64,000 nucleotides of DNA from Schizochytrium sp. TIO01 (Eukaryota > Sar > Bigyra > Thraustochytrida > Thraustochytriidae). Position 1 is the first letter of the stretch. Every line of letters begins with the position of its first letter. The stretch spans positions 1,969,102 through 2,033,101 of the forward strand of contig SMSO01000025.1 in assembly GCA_004764695.1 (NCBI GenBank), written 5' to 3'. Positions 54,404-64,000 of this stretch are shown here, one piece after another. The notes under the pieces are model-generated. The model saw nothing but the letters and a program-made list of their open reading frames with translations, made no database searches and was not told the origin of the DNA. A program made the position numbers and the translations under genes.

Positions 54404-55500
54404 TTATCTAATTCTTACAACTTCGTCAATCTCAATGAACAGCACCAGGATCAAGCTGAGCTCCCTACGCTTGCTTTCTTCGGTCTGGACTGGCCTGGCT
54501 GGAGTTGGGTTTTTGCTGCGCCTCGAGTGATTCTGCTCAGTCCATGAAAAGCACTTTAAAGTAAGCTGCTGCTTTGTAAAATAAAAGCATTGTTCTCTCT
54601 TCTTCTTCTTCTTCTTCTATTTCTTTCTTTTCAATTCAACACAATCGCCAGTATCTTAGCAAAATCCATAACCACTCCTACATATAGTCAGTTTTATTTA
54701 AATTATCTTATTTTTTGATCTCCGTCTGTTGCTCGATTGCGCTCTTGATTGGATGCTATTGCGCGCATAGCGTTTACAATAATACCCATCTCGCACCGTC
54801 TGTTCTCTCTGCCTCTTGCGATAAAGCTTCAGTGATCGGGGTCAATCAATCAACTTTCCATTTTAAAGAAACAACTTTCAAACGAAAAAGCTTCGCAAAG
54901 GATTTAAAAATTCACTCATTTTGCTCAGACTGACTGACTGACTTCTGGAGCTGTAGCATAGTACCGAGTCTTAGGCAAAGCCGTTCGGACTGCCCATGAA
55001 CATGGAGCAGAGACCTCTGAGAACCTTCGCGTTTTCAGTGCTCTTGGATTTCCACATGTCTGCCAGGATGACCTTTTTGATCTTTATCCCTTTTATCTTT
55101 CAAAAACTTACTGTGCCTTTCAAAGTCTCCCGCGGCCGCTCTCGAGACCGCTTCCAACTATGCCCCACTGAAGAATTTCCCTCTCACATCCCCACTGGCA
55201 GTTCTTCCACAGTGTTGAAGGCACACCCTCTCGACTCGGGTAAACCTCACACAGGGTCATAAAAGTCTAGTCCACGACTCGGAGTAACTATGTAATAAAT
55301 CCCCGGCCACGTTAAGGAAATTGGCCAGGCGCACAGTTTCGAATACACCTTAATCCAGGATAACTCTCCAAACTCTCCTTAAGGTATTCTGCGCCAAAGG
55401 TGTAGGTGTAGGGGCGAGTAAGGTAGGTGCACAGAAACGGGTACGAGCGTAGCGCCCAACATTTCTTTGAGAGCCGTCTCCGTCGTACTTATTTGATTAG

Positions 55501-55820
55501 CATGCATACATACATACATACATTCATACATTCATACATTCACTTCCTTCTCGATTTAGTTTTAAACAATGGAAAAGACAGTCAGTCAGTCAGTAACAGT
55601 TAGAACAGTTAGAACAGTTTTGGTTGAATGAGCTTCGATCGAAAGGGTAGAAACGCAAATGCGTCAGAGGGGAAGGCTCAAGACTTGGCGATGGCCTGTC
55701 TGTTCTTGAGGAGAGCGAGCTCTGAGACCGCTGCCGATCGCTTGGTTCGAGCGACGATGAGTCGGAATGCAGCAGAGCAGCGAGAATCGAGAATCGAGAA
55801 TCGAGAATCGAGAATCAGTC
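55501..55820. repeat. Short tandem repeats: CATA/CATT, CAGT and GAGAATC
   Basis: (CATA)n/(CATTCATA)n lies at 55501-55542, (CAGT)n and (GTTAGAACA)n at about 55580-55618, and five copies of the 7-mer GAGAATC at 55781-55816. Confidence 0.85.
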
Positions 55821-56074
55821 GAGAGTGAATGGAAGAATGAGTGAATGATGGATGCTGCAAAGCAGCGCCTCTCAGAGCTAGCTGTGCGTGCTTTGTGCAG
55901 CGTGGTTTTGTTTTGCTTCCTCTCAACGAAGGTATGCGGTGATCGCAGGAAGAAGGGAGGGGCCTGCCTGCCTAGGCCGACCATGACTGCGCGAAACGAA
56001 GCAACGAACAGCAGAGCGTTATTCTGTTGCATTCTCATTTCGGTTTTCACTTTTCATCTTCAAAAGTCAAAGGT

Positions 56075-56147
56075 TGAATTTTAAATTTTTGAATTCTGAA
56101 TTTTGAATTTTGAATTTTGAATTTTGAATTTTGAATTTTGAATTTTG
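56075..56147. repeat. 7-bp tandem repeat (GAATTTT)n, about nine copies
   Basis: This is a near-perfect 7-bp array, with one variant unit (GAATTCT) near the left end. Confidence 0.92.
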
Positions 56148-56370
56148 GAACAATAAATAAATGAAGTTAAACAAAAGCAGTCCTTAGTTAGTTCCGAACA
56201 GCCGCAGACTACAGAAGAGAGAAGAGGGGAAAGAAATATCTTTTCGAGACACGCCTTCTTCAGCAGAGATTCTGACACTGCCGCGAGCCTCGCACTGCGC
56301 AAACGCGAAGGCACGCGGCCTCGGTGCGGCCGCGAAGTTGCAGCGAGCAGGCCGAAGAAGAATAATACCC

Positions 56371-56398
56371 TGAGGAGGAGGAGGAGGAGGAGGAGGGA
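56371..56398. repeat. (GGA)n array
   Basis: About nine GGA triplets inside the GC-rich island. On the minus strand this gives poly-Leu, poly-Pro or poly-Ser in artefactual frames. Confidence 0.9.
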
Positions 56399-56665
56399 GT
56401 CCATTTCGAGGGAGGCGCGACATGAGAACAAACAATATCGTGGGCTTTGAGCTTGAATTGGTCGAAATTCGAAATCCGTGCCGAGTCCAAATCCGCTCGT
56501 ACGGAGAATGAGCTCGGGCGCGACGCGGTGGCCCGGAGCACCTCGAACGCGATGCACGCCCCGTGGACCATCGGGCGCCAGCTTCCAGCCAGCGCAGCCA
56601 GAGGCGTCAAGCCGCGTCGCGGACCGTGGCCTCCATTCGAGCTCGCCGCTTGCCGCCTCTCTGCC

Positions 56666-56746
56666 CATGTATGCATGTATGTATGTATGTATGTATGTAT
56701 GTATGTATGTATGTATGTATGTATGTATGTATGTATGTATGTATGC
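56666..56746. repeat. (TATG)n array, about 20 copies
   Basis: This is a perfect 4-bp array in the middle of GC-rich DNA, generating open frames (MYVC, HTYI) on both strands. Confidence 0.96.
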
Positions 56747-57595
56747 GTACCATGCGTATGATATGATGTGGTGGTCCCATGCTCGAGCGGAGACTTGGCC
56801 GGCGTACCGTCTCGCCCGTGCGCAGGCCTGGCGCCGGAGAGTGGCACGCGGGAGTGCTCCCAAAGCCTCGTGGCGGGAGCGAGGTCGGCATTCGGGTCCG
56901 CCGCGGGATAGTTCCTGGCCGGCATGGAGCGTCGAGAGTCCGCGCCGAGAGACGGTTGGGCTCTCGAGCTTCTGTTCCGCTGGAAACAACATGGAATTTG
57001 ATGGGGTGAAGAGACGTCAGAAGTCGAGAGTGAGTGAGTGAGAGAGAGTGAGAGAGCGAGAGAGTGAGCTGTGGCCGCTGGCCGACGCAAGCGGCTACCT
57101 ACCACCTAGTGCAACGATTGGTTGAACCGTAAAACCGATGTACTGCGGAAAAAGCGCAGATTAGATCAACTTGGAGTCAGTCAGCTAACTCTCTCTTCCT
57201 TTTGACTAGGCGTGATCCAAGGCTTCATCTTGGCTCCCCAGGGCTGTCTGGGACTTGGTGAGTCGAGGAAATACCGCTGGTAAAAAGTGGCAGAGAGCGA
57301 GATCATTGACGCTCTTTTGGTAGTATCTGGCAGCTCGCAAGCTACTGGTAGGCATTGCTACTGGTAGGCATTGTTATAGGTACTGCTAGCGTGTGCTCGA
57401 TATGATTGATATTCGGTAAAATATGAAGCACGTGGAGTTGGGTCGATTTCTCAAATGAAACTTTGTAGTTGCGATGCTGTGGAATTGTATCTGTGCACGC
57501 TCGTCCTTTTTCTTAATCAATTTGCTGACTATGATGATGCTCATCTTCTCATGAATTTGCAGGAGCTCTTACTACCGACAGAAAGATCTAGAGCT

Positions 57596-57982
57596 AGCCT
57601 ACTAGTACGTAGTAGGCTTTAACTAGAGCTGTGGGGGTGAAGGCGTTAACAATGCTGCTGATGTGCTTTTCCGATTAGAAATCGAAGTTGAATTCCTGAT
57701 AATTCTGTGGAATGAGTAGGGAGCTGAATTTGATTCTGACGGCATCTTTGAGGAGTTGGTTAAGAACCAGCCTGTGATCATGCACTATCTAGAATCAATA
57801 GCTATTAAGTAATCATGGTAGTAGGTACCTACATAGAAAAGGGTGGCTTGATTGATTCTTTATAAGAGTCCCCATCTGAATTCTTCAGGGATCACTCAAC
57901 GTCTAGGAAAACCCAGAGTCATGGAGCACTCATGCCTAGGAGGCATATTATTAACTACCTATAGGTACTACCCTATAGGGTA
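57596..57982. repeat. Cluster of six short palindromes
   Basis: 57596-57618: AGCCTACTA / TAGTAGGCT with a 5-nt loop. 57797-57806: AATAGCTATT. 57821-57832: GTAGGTACCTAC. 57932-57946: ATGCCT-AGG-AGGCAT. 57956-57967: TACCTATAGGTA. 57969-57982: TACCCTATAGGGTA. All are perfect. Six in under 400 bp is more than expected from plain sequence. Confidence 0.75.
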
Positions 57983-59588
57983 AGCTACGTCTGTGTCGGA
58001 GAGTGCGATGATGATTAGTGCGTTTTTTAAAGCAAAACCCGTGAGACCGATGGTGAACATTGTGCTCACTATAACTTAATTACCAGCGTCGGTGGACCAA
58101 TACTGGGATTTAAGTGTCTACAATGATAGCAGCCGATACTTTTTTAATTGCTTGAAAGTGAGGACTTCCAACTCTTGTTGCTGGTCCGTGAAATCTCAAT
58201 GGAGAGTTATATAAATGATGACGGCGGGGTATGGGCGGCAAACCAAATAATTGATTAGGTGATTCCCTGTTTGACTGGGATTGAATATATCATCGAGCCG
58301 GCGCACTGATGGTCACGAAAGACTGTATATTTAGGTGGGTTTATGTTGAAGTAATATCTGAATGCTAAGCACCCGGAAGGTCTACTTGATACTAGAAGAT
58401 GTGGAAGTAGTATAAAATGCGCTACCGGTCTGTTTCTTATGCGAGCTTGGGAGCCCGAGAAGTCTTAGAAATATGGTGTAGAAATAGCAGGTTGTTCTTC
58501 AAAGGAACTCGGGATTAAAATAGGGAACGACAATGAACAAGCGAATCACAGAATGAGTTACGAAATAAATAGCTTACTACATGCTTCAATTTAAATATGT
58601 AGATATATGTAAAAATGGAGATTGAAATCCCTAGAAGTTGTAGACAAACCTGAGCTTTAGCAAGCTGCGAGAATAATTTAAAATGCTGCGGATGTAATGC
58701 AATAGAAAGTTGACCGTAGCGGAGCTAAATTTAACGTTTATTTCCTGTGTTAGCTTGCTAGTATTGTTCACAGCTAAATTTCAAAACGCTAAAAACGACG
58801 AATCTCAGTTAGAATTGATATGATCATAGTTCCCGCCCATTGCGTTTGCAAAAGAAATCCAATTTCATACTCGTGACATTTCATGTATATTGACAGGATA
58901 TGCATGAAGGGGCCGTCGGATTTCAACGCGTCAGGGTTGGTGATAAATTCAGTTCACATTAGTCTAGTTCATGCATGGCTCCTAGCGCCAAATTGGGATT
59001 GATCATTTTTTCTGACCTTTCAATTAAAGTTGATTTACCCCCTATATGGTAGATGATACATTTTCCCGCATCTTAAGTTTTGGAAAATTTATATTATTAT
59101 CTCTACTACTCCTGAATCAACCTTGTTGTCTTCGCTTTCAATTTTAATATGTAATATGTATTATCATACTAACTTTTAGTACGTAGCAGGTGTTTTTAGC
59201 TTTGTAGCCCGCTTCCCTGTAGACATGTTGCACAGCACCGCTCCATTTAAAAATTGACCCTGCACTTTTCCCATTCAGATAATGAGGTTGTTTCTTCATG
59301 TTATATGGTACTAGTCTTGAGGATAACGTTCGTCAACAGCAAAATCCCTTCTGCTGGTATTTTATACCTCACAAAGGTCCCTTGATGTTCTTGATTATAA
59401 ATAGGCAATCACTTGAATGATTTTATTTGCACTACCACTGATCTACTCGTTATTATAGGGTTTGCTGACACCTTCTACTGAGTTGTCAAAAGAGAGAAAG
59501 ATAAGCGAGACAATCAAAGCGAGCTCAGCCGCGCCACTTCAACCCAAACTCTTTCGCTTGCGCTCCGTTCATTTCTTGTTCTCTCATA

Positions 59589-60584
59589 ATGGAGGACGAC
59601 ACACGCGGCGCCGTCGCCGAGGATCTCTCCGGCGGCCTTTCTACCGATTCAAGTGGCGGTCTGGTGACCGTGGTCATAGATCTCAACGAGGCTGTCTGGG
59701 CCTCCGTTTCTAGCCGTCATGCCTCTGCTCTGGCCTTGGATCCTGCTAGTTCAAAGTCCTCTGCTCTCCCCGATGGCACGACAGCTTCATCCTCACCAGA
59801 CGCCATCTCTTTGCAGTCTGCTCTGAGCTGCGTCAGTGTTTTCCTCAACGCTGTGCTGCTGATGGACCGCGAGAGCGAAGTTTGCGTCGTGGCCGAGTGT
59901 CCTGACGGCACCGCTCACGTTCTCTGTCGTGGTGAAACTGATGTCGGTCCTGCGCTTGAGTCGGGTCTTCGTTCTGTGTCATCTTCTGCGTCAACCCCAC
60001 GAAGCTCGCAGAGTTCGGGATTGTCCGCTGCGCTCTCTGTCGCACTGAGCTCAACAAATCGCGCCATGGTGGACCACAGGTCTCGTTTTGGAGTGGATCC
60101 TAAAGCTAGAATTCTTATTGTACAGGTTACGCCTGATGACCCAAGTCAATACATTGCATCCATGAATACCGCCTTCGCAGCACAGAAGCTTGGTGTGCTC
60201 ATCGACGTGGTTGATCTGAGCCCAGAGCCGTCCAAAATTCTACAGCAGGTCTCGCACTTGTCAAGAGGTATCACGCAGAGGTTTGAGGCCTTGACGGCGG
60301 CAGCGTTGACCGAACACTTGCTCACAGTATACTTGCCAGATGCGGATACAAGAAAATTGTTACGGCTGCCTCCGCAAGCGGCGATTATTTTGCAGGCAGC
60401 ATGTTTTTGCTGCGGGAAGCTGAGAGATAGGGGTTGGGTTTGCTCAGTGTGCCTGTCAGTGTGGTGCAAAGACCCACGGTTGAAGAGCTTTCGGGCAGAG
60501 CTCATTCCAGGCGTGCAGGGTAGTCAGAGCACCTGCCCTACATGCCACACTCGTATTAATAAGCCTGTAAACATGGAATCATGA
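59589..60584 (+). CDS. GTF2H3: TFIIH core subunit p34 (Tfb4/GTF2H3)
   Basis: The protein is 331 aa from the ATG at 59589, about the family length. The N-terminal von Willebrand A-like domain begins with LVTVVIDLNEAVW and continues with ARILIVQVTPDDPSQYIASM, AQKLGVLIDVVDL and LLTVYLPD. The C-terminal zinc finger has CFCC, CSVC, WC and CPTC pairs (about 272-319). Two Ser-rich inserts (about 47-72 and 118-150) enlarge loops. The subunit pairs with p44 in the TFIIH core that opens promoters and repairs DNA by nucleotide excision. AATAAA at 60610-60615, 26 nt after the stop, is a likely poly(A) signal. Confidence 0.93.
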   Translation: MEDDTRGAVAEDLSGGLSTDSSGGLVTVVIDLNEAVWASVSSRHASALALDPASSKSSALPDGTTASSSPDAISLQSALSCVSVFLNAVLLMDRESEVCVVAECPDGTAHVLCRGETDVGPALESGLRSVSSSASTPRSSQSSGLSAALSVALSSTNRAMVDHRSRFGVDPKARILIVQVTPDDPSQYIASMNTAFAAQKLGVLIDVVDLSPEPSKILQQVSHLSRGITQRFEALTAAALTEHLLTVYLPDADTRKLLRLPPQAAIILQAACFCCGKLRDRGWVCSVCLSVWCKDPRLKSFRAELIPGVQGSQSTCPTCHTRINKPVNMES

Positions 60585-61286
60585 ATCCGAAATCACTTCT
60601 CACTTCTTTAATAAAAACATATTTTTCTCGCATCTAAATGCCTCTGTATTGCCACGTAACTCTTCAATCCCAAAGGAGGGGATCCTACTTGTGATAAAAT
60701 CTACTCTATATATATTAGTCGCAGTAGTTCCATCACATTAGCACTAAGTATTGAAGTCTCGTGCTGACCTATGAAAGTAGGCAATTGGCTCACTACATGG
60801 TTAGTATCGCTGAAAATCTTTAGCTAGATAAACGTGAAAGGACTAGCACCTTCACGAGCCATATCAACAGTAGCGAATGTTTGTTCTAAAAATATATAGC
60901 AGGAAAGGAAATTGGCGAATTTGATAATCAATTAGGTAATACGAAGGATCTTGTAATAAGAATAGATTGACGAACCCCAGTGGCGAGGCTAGAAACGAAC
61001 ATGGTCAGAAGCGCTTGTACAGCTGCATTGGAAAATGGATAAAGGGTAAAATATAGAGAAACGCAAAGCTCGAGCTCAGGAAACTGGAACAGGAGAAACC
61101 TATCTATAAGGAAACGTGGGATGAAGCCCCCAATGATACCCAAATTTTCAAGTGTGGGAAAACGCATTCGCGATTTACAAGGGTAGGAGACAGCAATTTG
61201 CAGCTCACCAGTCTGGGGTATGGACCATAGCGGCGCAAACAGACAGACATAGATAATCAGCTAGGACCAATGCAGTCCATGGTCTC
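60585..61286. other. Convergent 3' region, TFIIH p34 / isochorismatase
   Basis: 700 bp between convergent genes. A minus frame at 60928-61167 is discussed under findings. No repeat was seen. Confidence 0.45.
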
Positions 61287-62222
61287 TTAAACCCGGCGCG
61301 TGTCTCTGAGCTGTGATGCGTTGTAGATCGAGAGGGCCTGCGAGGTCTTGCTGATCGTCAAACCCTTTTCATCCATGTCCTTAATAAACTGGTCTCCAGC
61401 ATCCTCAAATCCAGTTACTGGACTCATACCGTCCTCAAGGAGAACAAGTTTGTCAAGCTTGTTCGAGTCCCAGTTTTCTACCAAATCGCGAACAGTAAAG
61501 TTGACACAGTGTGACTTAGCTTGGCCACATACAAGAACCTTGTCATGGAGCTGAAGTTGCTTTACAAGAGCTTCATTCAGGCAAGTATTCTTGTCACTGT
61601 CGCGGATAACCTCGGCGCGAATTGCAGAGTAGTGTTCCGTGTAGCTGTTGTTTCCTTTAAAAACGTACTGCACGCATGAGTTCTTGTATGTCTCCCACTT
61701 CTCAAGGGCCTCGCGAATAATTTTGCGTACTGCATGGCCCTCGCTGCCAATTAGACAGTGCTCAGGCCAGATAGTCAAAGTAAACCGACCCTGAGATTCC
61801 AATGCACCAACATACTTGCGGACCCATTGGTCAAGGCCGTCTTCTTTACGAGCTGGCCGCCACAGACCCTTTTCGATGTCTTCGAGGGTGATGTTTGTAA
61901 AGGGGGACGGGTGCTGGCCGTCTATATTGACCCAAAAGTTGCCATGAGCAATGTGGTACTTCATATGGGTGTCGAGTGTCACATAAATCTCGTTAATCTG
62001 GTCGAGATGGGTTTCAATCATGTGCGCAATCCGGGAAGCGTCGCGGTCTGCCGAAGGGATACCCAGACTGCCACCAGGGTGAAAGTCATTTTGAGGGTCA
62101 ATGATCAAAAGGCATGTGCCTCCGCGGGAGGTCGGGATGTTTCGTTCGTAAACGTAAGGCATTGTATTAGTTGCTTCGATTCCAAATGCGTACCAACAGC
62201 TTTGTAGGCTGTCAAAGAGCAT
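61287..62222 (-). CDS. Isochorismatase-fold amidohydrolase, nicotinamidase-like
   Basis: The frame is 311 aa from the ATG at 62222; a second ATG at codon 21 (MPYVYERN) is equally likely as the true start. The cysteine-hydrolase fold motifs are LLIIDPQNDFHPGGSLGIP (catalytic D42), the metal-site pattern TLDTHMKYH (D84, H86, H90), WPEHC (152-156), YVFKGNNSYTEHYSA with probable catalytic K189, and CGQAKSHCVNFTVRDL with nucleophile C239. This D-K-C triad plus the D-H-H site is that of nicotinamidases. Inserts of about 60 residues before WPEHC make it longer than PncA. It probably deamidates nicotinamide in NAD recycling, but a related substrate is possible. Confidence 0.85.
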   Translation of the reverse strand: MLFDSLQSCWYAFGIEATNTMPYVYERNIPTSRGGTCLLIIDPQNDFHPGGSLGIPSADRDASRIAHMIETHLDQINEIYVTLDTHMKYHIAHGNFWVNIDGQHPSPFTNITLEDIEKGLWRPARKEDGLDQWVRKYVGALESQGRFTLTIWPEHCLIGSEGHAVRKIIREALEKWETYKNSCVQYVFKGNNSYTEHYSAIRAEVIRDSDKNTCLNEALVKQLQLHDKVLVCGQAKSHCVNFTVRDLVENWDSNKLDKLVLLEDGMSPVTGFEDAGDQFIKDMDEKGLTISKTSQALSIYNASQLRDTRRV

Positions 62223-64000
62223 TTAATAAGAACTTGGCCAAAGGAGAAGAGAGAACTGTTCAACAAGCTGACTCCCCACCAACAATAAGTCAATTAGAGA
62301 TCAACGGCGTCCAGCACGATCTACTTCCTAATCAAACTATTGAAGTGCACGAGAACCTCAAACAGAACTTTGCGGTCTTGGATACCTTGTACTGCACCGC
62401 CCTTTGTTTCGTTTCCGTCCGTCAAGGTCAAAGAGAGAGGGAAATGAAAGAAGTTGCAATTTATGCGCGTGTATCTGCTTTGAAGGTTCGTCCGCCTGTG
62501 GCACGTGCGCCGGAGTCTTTGCAAATCGATACCTACGTTTACGCTCACTGGAAAGCAGGTGTAACCGTGCGAGTTGTTGAGGCGAAGTTCACACGAGCAA
62601 ACGAGGCGAGATCGTGGTTTGTTTACCGCGTAGATCTCAAATTCCCTTGTTTGTCTCTGTCTATTTACCTAAACACACAACTCGAAACAACTTTTAGTTC
62701 ACTTCACTTAGTAGTAGGTACCGACCTACTACTAATGAAGATGCTATTTACTGCTAATAAGAGAAGTAAATTCGATTATTTTTATTAAAGAAAAAAAAAA
62801 ATAGATTCTGGGTAGTATAAATAAATCAAAATAAACAATATACTTACCCAGAACTAGATGGCGATTGAATAATAAAAGCAATGATTAATTAGCCACAACC
62901 TCTGTTCATGCAAACACGCATGCAGATGGGCAGCTACGAGCCTTTTTCTTCATCATTATGCTATGGCAACTATCACGTTTAAGCAATGTGTTTTCTTTCC
63001 TTCTGTCCTTTTCTTCGCCTTATTCCTGCTTATGACCATCGATATTTGCGCATACATTTTCATTCATTCGTTCATGTGTCTGTCTATTTCTTTTCTTTTA
63101 TTTGCATCGTCACGAATGATCTATTTTTTTTCTCCCTTATGTCCTCACTGTGATCGTCGGTTCTCACCTCGCTCGTGGTTACCAGCGCAAACCTGGCCGG
63201 TTCAGGAGCTCGGCGGCACTGTGATTGTTCTTTGCTACCTTTGACAAGTTGCACCTTCGTCAGCCAGTTCCCCTTTTTCGTTGCTGCCTTTTTGTTTTTA
63301 TTTCTGTTCATACTGCAGAATTGGGTGCATAATTGGACGCACGCAATCATAAAAGTCACAAGCATCACCAAAAGGTCTTCGACGCGATGCATCGCATCGC
63401 ATAGCATTGCATCGCACTGCATCATGGCAACGCAAGACGAATTCCATCTTCAAGGTACCTTGGAATGGTCTTATGATCAACACCTTATGGCGAACGAATT
63501 GTTTCATAGATGAATAGAGGATGAATTGCAAGAATTTAATCTGGGAATGCAACCAAGAACCCGAGGCTGCGAGGGAGGGAACTAGTATTGATTCACAGCA
63601 CAAGTACAACTTCGAGGTGTGAAAAACTACCAGCGCAGCAAGGCATATTTGCCCATGATGGAAGAAGGTGCCGAGTAGTGGTGGCAGTGGTGGCAGTGGT
63701 AGTGCTCGACGTCGTTCGCCTGCCAGTGGTTGCTTTGTCGTCTACCCCTCTTGTACACTTTGCGATGTCCGCTTTGCTCGCTCGGCAAATCCTTCAACTT
63801 GCCAGGAAAAATCGCAAAGCACACACCCAACTCCAACTTCAACCTCGTTCGGCAGCTCGGCAGTCAACATCGCTCGCGCTCATCCACATTCTCTCTGTAC
63901 AGCGTACACACCGCCATGCGAGTCCTCATGGAGACTGAGGGTTTCACGCTTCTGCAATTGCGTGTGACCTGAATCGCACCGTTCTTAATTAAGAACCTTA
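62223..64000. other. Right-edge region without a supported gene
   Basis: 1.8 kb. A + frame at 62171-62788 begins with TTG inside the isochorismatase gene and is rejected. A strong hairpin lies at 62702-62740, and GCATC-type pentamer repeats at about 63370-63420. GGC/AGT-rich sequence from 63670 has several overlapping frames, one with zinc-finger-like spacing, which may be the start of a gene beyond the window. Confidence 0.4.
62702..62740. repeat. Long hairpin, TTAGTAGTAGGT / ACCTACTACTAA
   Basis: The perfect 12-bp arms have a 4-nt loop (ACCG), extended outward by CTTCA / TGAAG with one bulged C, so 17 pairs form in 39 nt. It lies about 480 bp upstream of the isochorismatase start. Confidence 0.9.

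Noticed and set aside
56081-57105. Minus frames of 303 and 281 codons with HTYI, poly-Leu/Ser and KFKIQNS repeats
   Set aside because: They read straight through a TATG array, a GGA array and a 7-bp array in GC-rich DNA; two overlapping frames are equally open and neither has a domain.
62171-62788. 205-codon + frame at the right end
   Set aside because: It starts with TTG inside the isochorismatase coding region and shows no family signal or biased codons.

Overview
This is nuclear DNA from a eukaryote with few introns, most likely a protist or alga. The proteins are eukaryotic (polyubiquitin, eL42, eL31, TFIIH p34, PEX12, PPIP5K). Most genes are single long reading frames, and the introns I could place are short GT-AG ones (56-497 nt). 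Ubiquitin carries Asp16 and Gln28 and differs from the animal, fungal and land-plant forms; from memory such residues occur in stramenopile/SAR or red algal ubiquitins, so the lineage stays open. No rRNA, tRNA, CRISPR array, plastid gene or bacterial-style operon was recognised.

Layout. 1-18 kb is gene-dense: a class III aminotransferase cut by the left edge (-), PEX12 (+), an unidentified two-helix membrane protein (+), a membrane-anchored TRMO-like protein (+), peroxisomal 2,4-dienoyl-CoA reductase ending in SKL (+), a nuclear protein with a possible histone fold (-), the divergent ribosomal pair eL42 (-) / eL31 (+), and a J-domain protein (-). 18-31.7 kb is a gene desert with microsatellites (two long CAAA arrays) and a decayed element present in two diverged copies. 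31.7-54.4 kb is gene-dense again: a polyQ/N leucine-rich-repeat protein (+), an unknown protein (+), a permuted papain-fold (C92-like) protein (-), PPIP5K/VIP1 (+), an eEF1A-lysine-methyltransferase-like protein (-), an unknown protein with a SHOCT-like segment (-), 2-hydroxyacyl-CoA lyase ending in AKL (-), and six-unit polyubiquitin (-). 54.4-59.6 kb is a second desert with a GC-rich island and many simple repeats. It is followed by TFIIH subunit Tfb4/p34 (+) and a nicotinamidase-like isochorismatase-fold protein (-).

Themes. Three genes belong to the peroxisome (PEX12, DECR2-like, HACL1-like), covering protein import, unsaturated fatty-acid beta-oxidation and alpha-oxidation. A fourth, the papain-fold protein, ends in PKL, a weak possible PTS1. 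Two enzymes (the aminotransferase and TRMO) have N-terminal hydrophobic segments that suggest membrane anchoring. The deserts and intergenic regions hold several near-perfect inverted repeats built on TACTA/TAGTA or AGGTACCT words. I found no clearly new multi-gene system. The most unusual material is the two-copy decayed element, the inverted-repeat family, the mirrored strand skew between the ribosomal genes, and several proteins with odd domain combinations.
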